Below are positions 8,355-15,838 of a stretch of 64,000 nt of DNA, in pieces (the stretch's first letter is position 1; each line of letters starts with the position of its first letter). The DNA lies in the NCBI GenBank assembly GCA_017458065.1, contig JAFTGD010000024.1:1-64000 (forward strand), in the 5' to 3' direction. This DNA comes from Oscillospiraceae bacterium. Its GTDB lineage: Bacteria; Bacillota; Clostridia; Oscillospirales; Oscillospiraceae. The position numbers and the translations under genes were made by a program. The notes below the pieces were generated by a model, which worked only from the letters and a program-made list of their open reading frames with translations, searched no databases and was not told where the DNA came from.

Positions 8355-8705
8355 TCAGTCCCCGGCGATGTCCCGGAGCAGGGCCTCGCGCTTGCGGACC
8401 GTGGTGTCGTCCCACTCCCAGCCGCTCTCCAGCAGCCAGTAGGTAGGGGGATCCTCTACCGGCTCGCCCTCTTCGACAGGGACGTCCGGCTTCATGTTCA
8501 GCAGCTTCTTCCGCGTCTCATAAGCCCGCAGCTCCTGCACCGTGAAGGGAAGACCCTCGGCCTCGGCAATGGGGATCAGAACATTCTCCGCCACCGACTC
8601 GCGCAGTTCCAGGCTGCCGGGGTAGCAGGCGAGCGCTTCCTCGACCTTTGCCTGCAGCGCGGGATCTGTGTCGTAGCGGGCAAAAAATTCTTCTACAGGT
8701 TTCAT
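8355..8705 (-). CDS. Small protein with Nif11-like N-terminal pattern
   Basis: 116 residues from the ATG at 8705, chosen because GGAGGAAAT lies 8-10 bp upstream; the open frame continues into the neighbouring tRNA, which cannot be coding. Residues 1-70 follow the spacing of Nif11-type helical domains: VEEFFARYDTDPALQAKVEE, then VLIPIAEAEGLPFTVQELRAYE. The tail (about 71-116) is acidic and aromatic, with YWLLESGWEWDDTT, and has no double-glycine cleavage site, so it does not look like a RiPP precursor. No modifying enzyme lies nearby. The family call is tentative. Confidence 0.6.
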   Translation of the reverse strand: MKPVEEFFARYDTDPALQAKVEEALACYPGSLELRESVAENVLIPIAEAEGLPFTVQELRAYETRKKLLNMKPDVPVEEGEPVEDPPTYWLLESGWEWDDTTVRKREALLRDIAGD

Positions 8706-8727
8706 CGAAAATATTTCCTCCATGGTC

Positions 8728-8755
8728 TTGACAAATTGGAAAAAGTCTGTATAAT
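8728..8755 (+). promoter_or_regulatory. Promoter of tRNA-Gln
   Basis: TTGACA (8728-8733), 16-bp spacer, TATAAT (8750-8755), 13 bp before the tRNA. It lies just upstream of the start of the divergent gene 8355-8705. Confidence 0.85.
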
Positions 8756-8768
8756 ACTCTTTGCGTTT

Positions 8769-8842
8769 AGCGGGATTGTGTAAAGGTAGCACAGCGGACT
8801 CTGACTCCGTATGTGAGGGTTCGAATCCTTCTCCCGCTGCCA
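8769..8842 (+). tRNA. tRNA-Gln (anticodon CTG)
   Basis: 74 nt with encoded CCA. Acceptor AGCGGGA/TCCCGCT, anticodon arm GCGGA-CTCTGAC-TCCGT giving anticodon CTG, T-arm GAGGGTTCGAATCCTTC, discriminator G. A strong promoter and a terminator flank it. Confidence 0.95.
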
Positions 8843-8845
8843 GAC

Positions 8846-8886
8846 AAACCACTTGAGATCATTTGATTTTGAGTGGTTTTTCTTTT
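8846..8886 (+). terminator. Terminator after tRNA-Gln
   Basis: Stem AAACCACT/AGTGGTTT (8846-8853 and 8872-8879) followed by TTCTTTTAC, 4 nt after the CCA end. Confidence 0.8.
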
Positions 8887-9232
8887 ACTTACGGTTTAAA
8901 GTGGACTTGAAAAGTTCAAAATAATGAAGCCTATTTTTCTTTCATACTAATTTTCGCCCTAATTGGGTTTTTACCATGCCATTATAGCAGAATATATCCC
9001 TTCTGAAAAGCTTTTTCACATATTCATAACTAGCATTTTGTAGTCGATTACATTGAGTTGATATTACTTCAATAATATAGTAACAGATCACGCCTAATAT
9101 ACAATCCATATATCACCGTATGTTAATACGAATCCCTATCGCGTTTTCAGAGATAATAGGGTATAATCATGCCAGAATATCAAAACGAGGCCAAGTACCC
9201 CGTCGAGAAACGCAGGGGCAGCAGCGCAAAAT
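8887..9232. other. AT-rich gene-free spacer
   Basis: About 345 bp between the tRNA-Gln terminator and the MBL gene. It is clearly more AT-rich than its surroundings. I find no plausible gene, RNA motif or repeat in it; it may be residue of a lost insertion next to the tRNA. Confidence 0.5.
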
Positions 9233-9256
9233 GTGATCTATTATGAGAGGCATGCC

Positions 9257-9853
9257 ATGATAAAGCTTCGATACGGCAATACCAACACCTTTTACATTCC
9301 CGGATCCGACGGCGGACTGCTGATCGATACGGATTGGGCCGGTACACTGCCGCAGTTTTTCAAGGCGATCAAATCGGCCAGCATCGAAATAAAGGCGATC
9401 ACAAGCCTGCTTGCCACGCATTATCACCCGGACCACATAGGCCTTGCCGGGGAATTGCAGAAGCTCGGCGTGAACCTGATGATCGTGGATGTGCAGAGTC
9501 CATTTGTGCATGCCTCGGATGAAATCTTTACCAGAGACAAGCGGCTCAATTACCATGCGATCGATGAAAACGCAGCGACGGTGATCACCTGCGCGGAGAG
9601 CAGAGATGTTCTGAAAGAGCTTGGCATCAACGGCGAGATCCTTCATACGCCGAGCCACAGCGAGGACAGCATTTCGCTGTTTCTTGACGACGGAAGCTGC
9701 TTTGTCGGCGACCTGGAGCCGCTTGCGTACCTGGAGGGATATGACGGGAATCTCGCGCTGAAAAGCGACTGGGAGAAGATCATGCACCGGCATCCGAAAC
9801 GAATCCTGTATGCCCACGCCAATGAGACGGAATGCCCGGAATGGAATAAATAA
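9257..9853 (+). CDS. MBL-fold metallo-hydrolase
   Basis: 198 residues from the ATG at 9257, preferred over the GTG at 9233 because GAGAGG lies 7 bp upstream. It has the metallo-beta-lactamase signature THYHPDHIG (HxHxDH), then HTPSHSEDSISL (third metal histidine), FVGDLEP (bridging aspartate) and a late histidine in LYAHANE. The metal site is complete, so it should be an active dinuclear metal hydrolase. The substrate is unknown. It stands alone, upstream of a phased repeat array. The surrounding DNA is more AT-rich than the backbone. Confidence 0.88.
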   Translation: MIKLRYGNTNTFYIPGSDGGLLIDTDWAGTLPQFFKAIKSASIEIKAITSLLATHYHPDHIGLAGELQKLGVNLMIVDVQSPFVHASDEIFTRDKRLNYHAIDENAATVITCAESRDVLKELGINGEILHTPSHSEDSISLFLDDGSCFVGDLEPLAYLEGYDGNLALKSDWEKIMHRHPKRILYAHANETECPEWNK

Positions 9854-9896
9854 GAATCTGTCGGATTGAAGACTTAAAATCTATCGGATTGGTGTC

Positions 9897-10009
9897 TTTT
9901 TTGAAAAGTGTAGTTTTCGAGCTTCAAATTTTTTGAAAAGTGTAGTTTTCGAGCTTCAAATTTTTTGAAAAGTGTAGTTTCGGAGCTATGATTTCTGTTG
10001 AAAAGTGTA
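9897..10009. repeat. Four phased direct repeats upstream of glycerate kinase
   Basis: The core TTGAAAAGTGTA occurs at 9901, 9933, 9965 and 9998, spaced 32, 32 and 33 bp, close to three helical turns. Copies 1 and 2 are identical over 32 bp (9897-9928, 9929-9960); copy 3 diverges after TAGTTT and copy 4 keeps only the core. The array ends 18 bp before the -35 box of the next gene. Confidence 0.9.
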
Positions 10010-10027
10010 TGTTGACGCGGCAGGGGA

Positions 10028-10057
10028 TTGCTGTTTGTTGCGAGGCTGTGATATAAT
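10028..10057 (+). promoter_or_regulatory. Promoter of glycerate kinase gene (extended -10)
   Basis: TTGCTG (10028-10033), 18-bp spacer, TGATATAAT with the -10 hexamer at 10052-10057. The weak -35 with an extended -10 and an upstream repeat array suggests an activator-dependent promoter. Confidence 0.7.
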
Positions 10058-10103
10058 TGATTCCACGAGTGAAACCTGAAACGAGACAGAAAGGAAAAAG
10101 GCA

Positions 10104-11243
10104 ATGAAAGCAGTTATCGCGATCGATTCTCTGAAAGGCAGTCTCAGTTCGCTGCAGGCCGGCGATGCGATCCGGGAGGGCATCCTCCGCGTGTACCCGG
10201 ACGCCGACGTCCAGGTGCGTCCTCTCGCCGACGGAGGGGAAGGGACTGTTGAAGCCCTCACCATCGGCATGGGCGGCAAGCTCCAGACCGTGACCGTGAC
10301 CGGCCCTCTCGGCGAACAGATGGAGGCGCAGTACGGCATCCTGCCCGACGGCGTCACCGCTATTGTAGAGATGTCCGCGGCCGCCGGCATTACCCTGGTG
10401 CCCGATGAGCAGCGCAATCCGCTGCTGACCACTACCTACGGCGTGGGCGAGATGATCCGCGACGCCGTCGGCAAAGGCTGCAGGCACTTTATCGTCGGCA
10501 TCGGCGGCAGCGCCACCAACGACGGCGGCATCGGCATGCTGCAGGCGCTGGGCTTCGGGATGCTGGACAAGGACGGCAAACAGGTCTGCTTCGGCGCAAA
10601 CGGCCTGAAGGAGCTGCGCAGCATCTCGCTCGAGCATGTGCTGCCCGAGCTCAGAGAATGCCGCTTCCGCATTGCCTGCGACGTGACCAACCCGCTCTGC
10701 GGCGACAAGGGTGCCAGCGCCATCTACGGCCCCCAGAAGGGCGCAACGCCGGAAATGATCCGCGAGATGGACGGCTGGCTGAAGGACTATGCCGAGCTCG
10801 CCAAAACGATCATCCCCAGAGCGGACCGCGAGGTTCCGGGGACCGGAGCCGCGGGCGGTCTCGGCTTTGCGTTCCTGAGCTTCACCAACGCCGTGCTCGA
10901 GTCCGGGATCAAGATCGTCCTGGAGGAGACCCGGCTCGAGTCCTTTGTGAAGGACGCGGACGTCGTGATCACCGGCGAGGGCCGTCTGGACGGCCAGACC
11001 GTCATGGGCAAGGCCCCGATCGGCGTCGCCGGCATCACGAAGAAGTACCATAAGCCCGTCGTCGCGTTTGCCGGCTGCGTGACGCCCGACGCCGTCGCCT
11101 GCAACGAGCACGGCATCGACGCGTTCTTCCCGATCCTGCGAGGTGTGGTCACGCTGGCCGAGGCGATGGATTCGGCCAATGCGCGCAGGAACATGTCCGA
11201 CACCGTCGAGCAGGTCTTCCGTCTGATGAAGATCGGCAGATAA
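10104..11243 (+). CDS. garK: Glycerate kinase
   Basis: 379 residues, full length for the glycerate kinase type I family, which phosphorylates D-glycerate to a phosphoglycerate feeding lower glycolysis. Diagnostic blocks: MKAVIAIDSLKGSLSSLQAG at the N-terminus, VRPLADGGEGTVEAL (about 34-48), the nucleotide region FIVGIGGSATNDGGIGMLQA (about 131-150), PGTGAAGGLGFAFL and ITGEGRLDGQTVMGKAP near residue 294. An AAAGGAAAAAGG site precedes the ATG. It is monocistronic, with an extended -10 promoter, upstream repeats and its own terminator. Whether the product is 2- or 3-phosphoglycerate cannot be read from the sequence. Confidence 0.95.
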   Translation: MKAVIAIDSLKGSLSSLQAGDAIREGILRVYPDADVQVRPLADGGEGTVEALTIGMGGKLQTVTVTGPLGEQMEAQYGILPDGVTAIVEMSAAAGITLVPDEQRNPLLTTTYGVGEMIRDAVGKGCRHFIVGIGGSATNDGGIGMLQALGFGMLDKDGKQVCFGANGLKELRSISLEHVLPELRECRFRIACDVTNPLCGDKGASAIYGPQKGATPEMIREMDGWLKDYAELAKTIIPRADREVPGTGAAGGLGFAFLSFTNAVLESGIKIVLEETRLESFVKDADVVITGEGRLDGQTVMGKAPIGVAGITKKYHKPVVAFAGCVTPDAVACNEHGIDAFFPILRGVVTLAEAMDSANARRNMSDTVEQVFRLMKIGR

Positions 11244-11276
11244 GCGCGGAGAGAGAAGACCCCATACAGAAGAGCA

Positions 11277-11322
11277 GCGCCCGGAGGCCTCCGTTCAGAG
11301 GCTTCCGGGCGCGGTTTCGTTA
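11277..11322 (+). terminator. Terminator after glycerate kinase
   Basis: GC-rich stem GCGCCCGGAGGCCTC/GAGGCTTCCGGGCGC (about 11277-11312) followed by GGTTTCGTT. The U-run is short. Confidence 0.7.
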
Positions 11323-11358
11323 TAGGGTTATCTGGGGAGAAGGGCGCGGCTATGCCGA

Positions 11359-12489
11359 TCAGCCGAGGTCAAAATCGTCCGCCGAGACGTCCACCGCGGC
11401 GGTGTCGGCCGTAGTGCGGCCGGTGGCGATGGCGGCGCGCTTGCCCTGCGTGCCGGCGAGCTTCCAAGCGTCCTCGCGGATCCTGGCCTCGATGCGGTCG
11501 CAGATATCGGGATTGTCGATGAGGAACTGCTTCACGCCGTCGCGGCCCTGAATGCGGTTCTCTTCCACCGTGAACCAGGCGCCGCCCTTCTCGATGATCT
11601 CCAGCTTGACTGCGAGGTCGACGATCTCGCCCACGCGGGAGATGCCCTCGCCGTACATGATGTCGAACTCCGCTTCCTTGAACGGAGGCGCCAGCTTGTT
11701 CTTCACGACCTTGGCGCGGGTGTGGTTGCCGATCATCTCGCCGTTGACCTTGAGGGTCTCGACACGGCGCACGTCGATGCGGACGCTGGCATAATACTTC
11801 AGGGCCAGACCGCCGGGCGTGGTCTCGGGGTTGCCGTACATGACGCCGATCTTCTGACGCAGCTGGTTGATGAAGATGACGGTGCAGTTGTTCTTAGAGA
11901 TGGCGCCGGCGAGACGGCGCATCGCCTGACTCATCAGACGGGCGAGGACGCCGACAACAGAGTCGCCGATCTCGCCTTCCAGCTCACTGCGGGGGATCAG
12001 TGCGGCGACCGAGTCGACCACGACGACATCCACAGCGCCGGAGCGGACGAGGGACTCGCAGATATCCAGCGCCTGCTCGCCGGTGTCCGGTTGGGAGATG
12101 AGCAGCTCGTCAATATCCACGCCGAGGGCGCGGGCATAGGCGGGCTCCAGCGCGTGCTCCACGTCGATGTAGGCGGCGGTGCCGCCCTGTTTCTGGGAGG
12201 AGGCGACCACGTGGAGGGCGAGGGTGGTCTTACCGGAGGCCTCAGGCCCGTAGATCTCAACAATCCTGCCCTTGGGGACGCCGCCGATGCCGAGGGCCAG
12301 GTCCAGCGTCAGAGAGCCGGTGGACAGCGCCTCGACGTTCACGGGGATATCGTCGCCCAGGCGCATGATGGTGCCTTTGCCGTAGTCGCGCTCGATCTTC
12401 TTCAGGACCGTCTCAAGCGCCTGTTTTCTGTCCTCGGCGGTTCCGCTCTTGGAAACGGGAGTGACAGGGACTTTTTTCTTTTCTGCCAT
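11359..12489 (-). CDS. recA: Recombinase RecA
   Basis: 376 residues. Walker [10 protein letters not shown] (about residue 80), Walker [11 protein letters not shown], and the DNA-binding L2 loop [20 protein letters not shown] mark a canonical RecA, which forms ATP-dependent filaments on single-stranded DNA for homologous recombination and SOS induction. The start has AAGGAG. The C-terminal tail is acidic ([10 protein letters not shown]), as usual. I searched the upstream 180 bp for a Firmicutes LexA box (CGAAC-N4-GTTCG) and saw none; a CCTGTCC/GGACAGG inverted repeat is present instead at 12566-12587. Confidence 0.98.
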   Translation of the reverse strand: MAEKKKVPVTPVSKSGTAEDRKQALETVLKKIERDYGKGTIMRLGDDIPVNVEALSTGSLTLDLALGIGGVPKGRIVEIYGPEASGKTTLALHVVASSQKQGGTAAYIDVEHALEPAYARALGVDIDELLISQPDTGEQALDICESLVRSGAVDVVVVDSVAALIPRSELEGEIGDSVVGVLARLMSQAMRRLAGAISKNNCTVIFINQLRQKIGVMYGNPETTPGGLALKYYASVRIDVRRVETLKVNGEMIGNHTRAKVVKNKLAPPFKEAEFDIMYGEGISRVGEIVDLAVKLEIIEKGGAWFTVEENRIQGRDGVKQFLIDNPDICDRIEARIREDAWKLAGTQGKRAAIATGRTTADTAAVDVSADDFDLG

Positions 12490-12565
12490 CGTTCAATTCT
12501 CCTTACATACTTGATAGGGGCTTCGCTTTCATTCCGCCTTTGATGTCTGTATTTTACCAAACTAC

Positions 12566-12587
12566 CTGTCCCAAAAAACGGACAGGA
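12566..12587. promoter_or_regulatory. Inverted repeat upstream of recA
   Basis: CCTGTCC-CAAAAAAC-GGACAGG, a perfect 7-bp inverted repeat with an 8-nt centre, about 80 bp upstream of the recA start. It could be an operator; it is not a canonical SOS box. Confidence 0.35.
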
Positions 12588-12817
12588 TCGAGATTCTGCT
12601 ATCTTTTTTTCGGCGCGGACCGCCCCGGAACGGAAACTCCGCTACTCCTTACAATAATACACCGCGGCATAAAATGCAAGGAGAAAAATTCCGCTCCGGA
12701 TCCGAGAACGGAGCGGGCGGATGTATTGATGAAAAGGCATTTTTCTGCTATACTCCAGAACAGAGAATAACGGAAGCGCCGGGGAGGATCCGTGCCCCGG
12801 ACGGAGGAAGGCGCGAC

Positions 12818-13141
12818 ATGATCCGCTACTTTTTCATTTATCTCACGGTCGTGAGCCTGGTCGAATTCGCTTTTTTCGGGGTCGACAAGAAGCGCGCGGT
12901 CTATAACGGCGAGATTGAAAAATCCAAACGGCGACGGAAGGCCGAGCCGGTCAGGCAGATGAAGCGCCGCATCCCGGAGAAGACCCTCTTCGTGACCGCG
13001 GCCATCGGCGGCAGCATCGGGGCGATCATCGGAATGTGGACATTCCGGCATAAAACCCAGCACTGGTATTTTGTATACGGGATGCCGGTGATCCTGCTGC
13101 TGCAGATGCTGATTGCCTGGGTTGCGGTGCGCGGGATCTGA
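12818..13141 (+). CDS. DUF1294 small membrane protein
   Basis: 107 residues from the ATG at 12818, with GGAGG 10 bp upstream; the open frame starts earlier but lacks a site. Three hydrophobic segments: residues 3-20 (FFIYLTVVSLVEFAFFG), about 50-70 (LFVTAAIGGSIGAIIGM) and 81-105. The DUF1294 signature is DKKRA after the first helix, IPEKTLF before the second, and MWTFRHKTQH after it. The function of the family is unknown. Confidence 0.88.
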   Translation: MIRYFFIYLTVVSLVEFAFFGVDKKRAVYNGEIEKSKRRRKAEPVRQMKRRIPEKTLFVTAAIGGSIGAIIGMWTFRHKTQHWYFVYGMPVILLLQMLIAWVAVRGI

Positions 13142-13258
13142 ACTTTTCTGCCCGTTTGGACAGTTTGCCTGAGCTGTCATTGTGTTTGAAAAAGAGTTGT
13201 GCTATAAACAGAACAGAGTTCCGAACGGTCAAACAATAAAACATACAGGAGGTCTTCC

Positions 13259-14041
13259 ATGAGCACCAATATCATCTACTGCTATTCCGGCACAGGCAAC
13301 TGTCTTGACATGGCAAAGAACATTGCCCGGATCCTCGGCGACACCGACATTGTGATGATGCGCTCTTACCCCGCGGTCACCGAGACCAGAGGGGCCAAAC
13401 GGGTGGGCTTTGTCTTCCCGTGCTTTGGCGGCGGCGCGCCCACGGACGTGCTGAGTTATGCCAGGTTCATCCACATCGAGCCGGACACCTACACCTTCGC
13501 CGTGAGCCAGTCGGCAAGCTACGCCGGGACAGGCCTTGCCGAGCTGAACAAGATCCACCCGCTGAACTACTGGAAGGCGGTGACGCACCAGTGCTCCTGC
13601 ATCTGGCTGTTCCCGCATACGGTGATGATGCCCCCGATGACCCCCAAGCAGGCACAGAAGCGCAGCGAGAAGCTGGCGGCCGAGATCGGGGAAGAAATAA
13701 TGGCGATGGTGAAAACCGGCAAGGAACCGCCGAGAAACGCCCTGAACGCCGCCGAGAACAAAGGCTGGCCCATGATTGCGAAGAAAAAGGCGGAGGGCTT
13801 CCGCGTGAGCGACAAGTGCATCGGCTGCGGCCAGTGCGAGAAGCTGTGTCCCAGAGGGAATATCCGTCTGGAGAACGGAAAGCCCGTCTTCGGTACCAAC
13901 TGCATCCAGTGTCTGGGCTGCCTGCAGTTCTGTCCCACGGGCGCCATCTCGCTCGGCAGCATCACGGACAAGCGCGAGCACTACCATAACCCCAACGTGA
14001 AGGCCGCGGATCTGATGGAGAAGATCATCCACGTTGACTGA
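13259..14041 (+). CDS. EFR1 family flavodoxin-like/2x[4Fe-4S] ferredoxin
   Basis: 260 residues. The N-terminal flavodoxin-like domain opens with IIYCYSGTGNCLDMAK (phosphate-binding loop). The C-terminal 80 residues carry two ferredoxin motifs, CIGCGQCEKLCP (about 184-195) and CIQCLGCLQFCP (about 212-223), for two [4Fe-4S] clusters. AGGAGGTCTTCC gives a strong start. EFR1 proteins are common in anaerobic Clostridia and are expected to carry low-potential electrons; the partner is unknown. It stands alone, ending at a stem-loop shared with the convergent gene. Confidence 0.93.
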   Translation: MSTNIIYCYSGTGNCLDMAKNIARILGDTDIVMMRSYPAVTETRGAKRVGFVFPCFGGGAPTDVLSYARFIHIEPDTYTFAVSQSASYAGTGLAELNKIHPLNYWKAVTHQCSCIWLFPHTVMMPPMTPKQAQKRSEKLAAEIGEEIMAMVKTGKEPPRNALNAAENKGWPMIAKKKAEGFRVSDKCIGCGQCEKLCPRGNIRLENGKPVFGTNCIQCLGCLQFCPTGAISLGSITDKREHYHNPNVKAADLMEKIIHVD

Positions 14042-14072
14042 GCCCACAGACGGGAAAAACAGAGAAACGAAA

Positions 14073-14109
14073 AGCGGACACGGCGCCGATGAAAGGCGCC
14101 GTGTCCGCT
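14073..14109. terminator. Stem-loop between convergent genes
   Basis: Perfect 15-bp stem AGCGGACACGGCGCC/GGCGCCGTGTCCGCT with a 7-nt loop. It has weak U-runs on both strands and serves both neighbours by position. Confidence 0.65.
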
Positions 14110-14128
14110 GCCGATTTATGGGCAGGGA

Positions 14129-15103
14129 TCAGTCCGCGAGGGGCTGGTTGTGGAAGATGAAGCTGTAGGAGTTATCCTGCACAAAGCTGATCTCGGACCA
14201 CATGTTCATGTACTCGTCGCGGATGGAGTCGATGTCCGTGTAGGCCTGCAGATCCGTCGGGAAGATCAGGTAATAATAGCCCTCCGCGCCGGGGCCGAGG
14301 TCCTGATAATGCGGGAGATAGTCGGCGTAGTCGTGGGTGTCGGAATAGGCGAGCGTGAACAGAAGGCCGCCCTCAAAGCCCTCCCGGTTCCACATAAAGC
14401 GGCTCAGGGACTGGTAGAAGGAGACGCCGTTCTCGCGCATCACGATGTCGTACTTGCCAAGCCAGTCGGCGGGGACGGCGACAAAGACCTCGTCAAAGAT
14501 GTAGATGATGTCGCCCGAGGAGGTGCCCGTGGTCATGTATCTCCAGCGCCCGGCGTCAAAGGAAGAGGAATAGTAGTCCGGGTAGGGGCGGTAGTTGGCC
14601 GCGGCCAGATCCAGCGCGGCGAGTGTGGCGTCGCCCTGTCCCTGGATGTATTTTGCGGTGTAGATGACGGTATGGCCGTTTACAGTGTCATAGGCGCGGA
14701 CCATGTCGATCAGGTAGCCCTGAAGACGGTAGGTATAGAGGCCGACGGCCATGGGCTTGCCGCCGATGGAATAGGAATCGCTCTCCGTCCAGGAGACGAG
14801 GTTTTCCCCGTACTGGGCCTGCATATGGGGCGTGTACTGCTCGCGGATGTACTCGAAGGGTTCCGCGATCCAGTCCTCAGAGGTATAGACCAGGACATAG
14901 GGGATGCTGCCTTCGTGCTCGGTGTAGATGGTGACGCCGTCACGCGCGTTGTAGTCCCAGATGTAGTCCGGGCTGCAGAGAGTGGAGAAGTTCTGCTCCG
15001 GACAGCTGATCACCTGATAGGTCGTGTCGTCCGCCGAGGCGGAGACGGCGCAGAGGGAGAAGATCATCAGCAGCGAGAGCAGGATGGATACGGTCTTACG
15101 CAT
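14129..15103 (-). CDS. Secreted protein of unknown function
   Basis: 324 residues from the ATG at 15103, which has GGAGG upstream and opens a classic signal peptide, RKTVSILLSLLMIFSLCAVS, with likely cleavage after SASA. The alternative upstream start would bury the signal peptide. The mature protein is acidic and rich in Y, W and D, with no repeats, cysteine pattern or sortase motif that I recognise. It may be an extracellular binding or surface protein. There is no operon partner. Confidence 0.75.
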   Translation of the reverse strand: MRKTVSILLSLLMIFSLCAVSASADDTTYQVISCPEQNFSTLCSPDYIWDYNARDGVTIYTEHEGSIPYVLVYTSEDWIAEPFEYIREQYTPHMQAQYGENLVSWTESDSYSIGGKPMAVGLYTYRLQGYLIDMVRAYDTVNGHTVIYTAKYIQGQGDATLAALDLAAANYRPYPDYYSSSFDAGRWRYMTTGTSSGDIIYIFDEVFVAVPADWLGKYDIVMRENGVSFYQSLSRFMWNREGFEGGLLFTLAYSDTHDYADYLPHYQDLGPGAEGYYYLIFPTDLQAYTDIDSIRDEYMNMWSEISFVQDNSYSFIFHNQPLAD

Positions 15104-15247
15104 GGGGGTTCCTCCGTTCTTTTGATGAATAGTCGGGTAAAAGATTGAATCTGATAAAAATATTATATCGTGCTTTCCCATAATTGGCAAGATGCAGAAT
15201 ATGAAGAAAATATAAAGCCGCAGGCGGGACGGATTGTCGGTTTCCGC

Positions 15248-15276
15248 TTGCGGGGAGGGCCGCATGCTGGTATAAT
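15248..15276 (+). promoter_or_regulatory. Promoter of the HEXXH protein gene
   Basis: TTGCGG (15248-15253), 17-bp spacer, TATAAT (15271-15276) preceded by TGG (extended -10). Confidence 0.75.
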
Positions 15277-15307
15277 GCGGCTATCGAGGGCGAAGGGAGA
15301 TGTGCCT

Positions 15308-15736
15308 GTGAAACCCGATCCCAACATCACGGACAGGGAATTCTATCTGCGGTCTTTTACCTGGGGCCTGCCGGTCAATCTGGGAGGCGCCGTCGTCGCG
15401 GCCGGGCTTCTGCTGACCGGGCACAAACCGGAGCGTTTCGGCAACTGCATCAACTTCACCGTCGGCCGGAACTGGGGCGGCGGAAGCATGGGCATCTTCA
15501 TGGTCACCTGCCGCAACGCCTCGCAGCGCCTCAAAGAACACGAACACGGCCACAGCATCCAGAACTGTTTCTACGGCCCGCTGATGCCGTTGGTCAATCT
15601 CCGCTCGTCCACCAGATACCTCTACCGCGCGGGCGTGCAGAAGCTGCTCCCGAAGAAAAAGCTCCCGCCCTATGACAGCGCCTGGTTCGAGGCCGAGGCC
15701 ACCGAACTCGGAAAAGCATTTATGAAGAACCGATAA
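15308..15736 (+). CDS. HEXXH-motif hypothetical protein
   Basis: 142 residues using the GTG at 15308, which follows GAAGGGAG by 8 bp and the promoter -10 by 32 bp; no ATG lies in this frame nearby. RLKEHEHGHSIQNCFYGPL holds an HExxH zinc-peptidase-like motif (HEHGH). A hydrophobic stretch (LPVNLGGAVVAAGLLLTGH) is near the N-terminus and the C-terminus is basic. I recognise the motif but not a named family; without an identified third ligand, proteolytic activity is only a possibility. Confidence 0.7.
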   Translation: MKPDPNITDREFYLRSFTWGLPVNLGGAVVAAGLLLTGHKPERFGNCINFTVGRNWGGGSMGIFMVTCRNASQRLKEHEHGHSIQNCFYGPLMPLVNLRSSTRYLYRAGVQKLLPKKKLPPYDSAWFEAEATELGKAFMKNR

Positions 15737-15761
15737 GCCAAACCGAATCAAAAAAATATGC

Positions 15762-15799
15762 GTCCCCTCCCTTGCCGGATGACCGGCAGGGGAGGGGAC
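15762..15799. terminator. Bidirectional terminator
   Basis: Perfect 17-bp stem (15762-15778 and 15783-15799) with an ATGA loop. On the minus strand it is followed by GCATATTTTTTTGATT, a strong U-run ending the GH2 transcript. Confidence 0.88.
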
Positions 15800-15838
15800 A
15801 GGTCTTGTTCAGGGTAAGCGCTGCGGCGCCGGGCTGCG

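Noticed and set aside
9897-10009. CRISPR array
   Set aside because: The repeats are adjacent copies with a 32-bp period, without unique spacers between conserved repeats, and no cas gene is present.
12490-12670. LexA/SOS box upstream of recA
   Set aside because: No CGAAC-N4-GTTCG match was seen; only an unrelated CCTGTCC/GGACAGG repeat.
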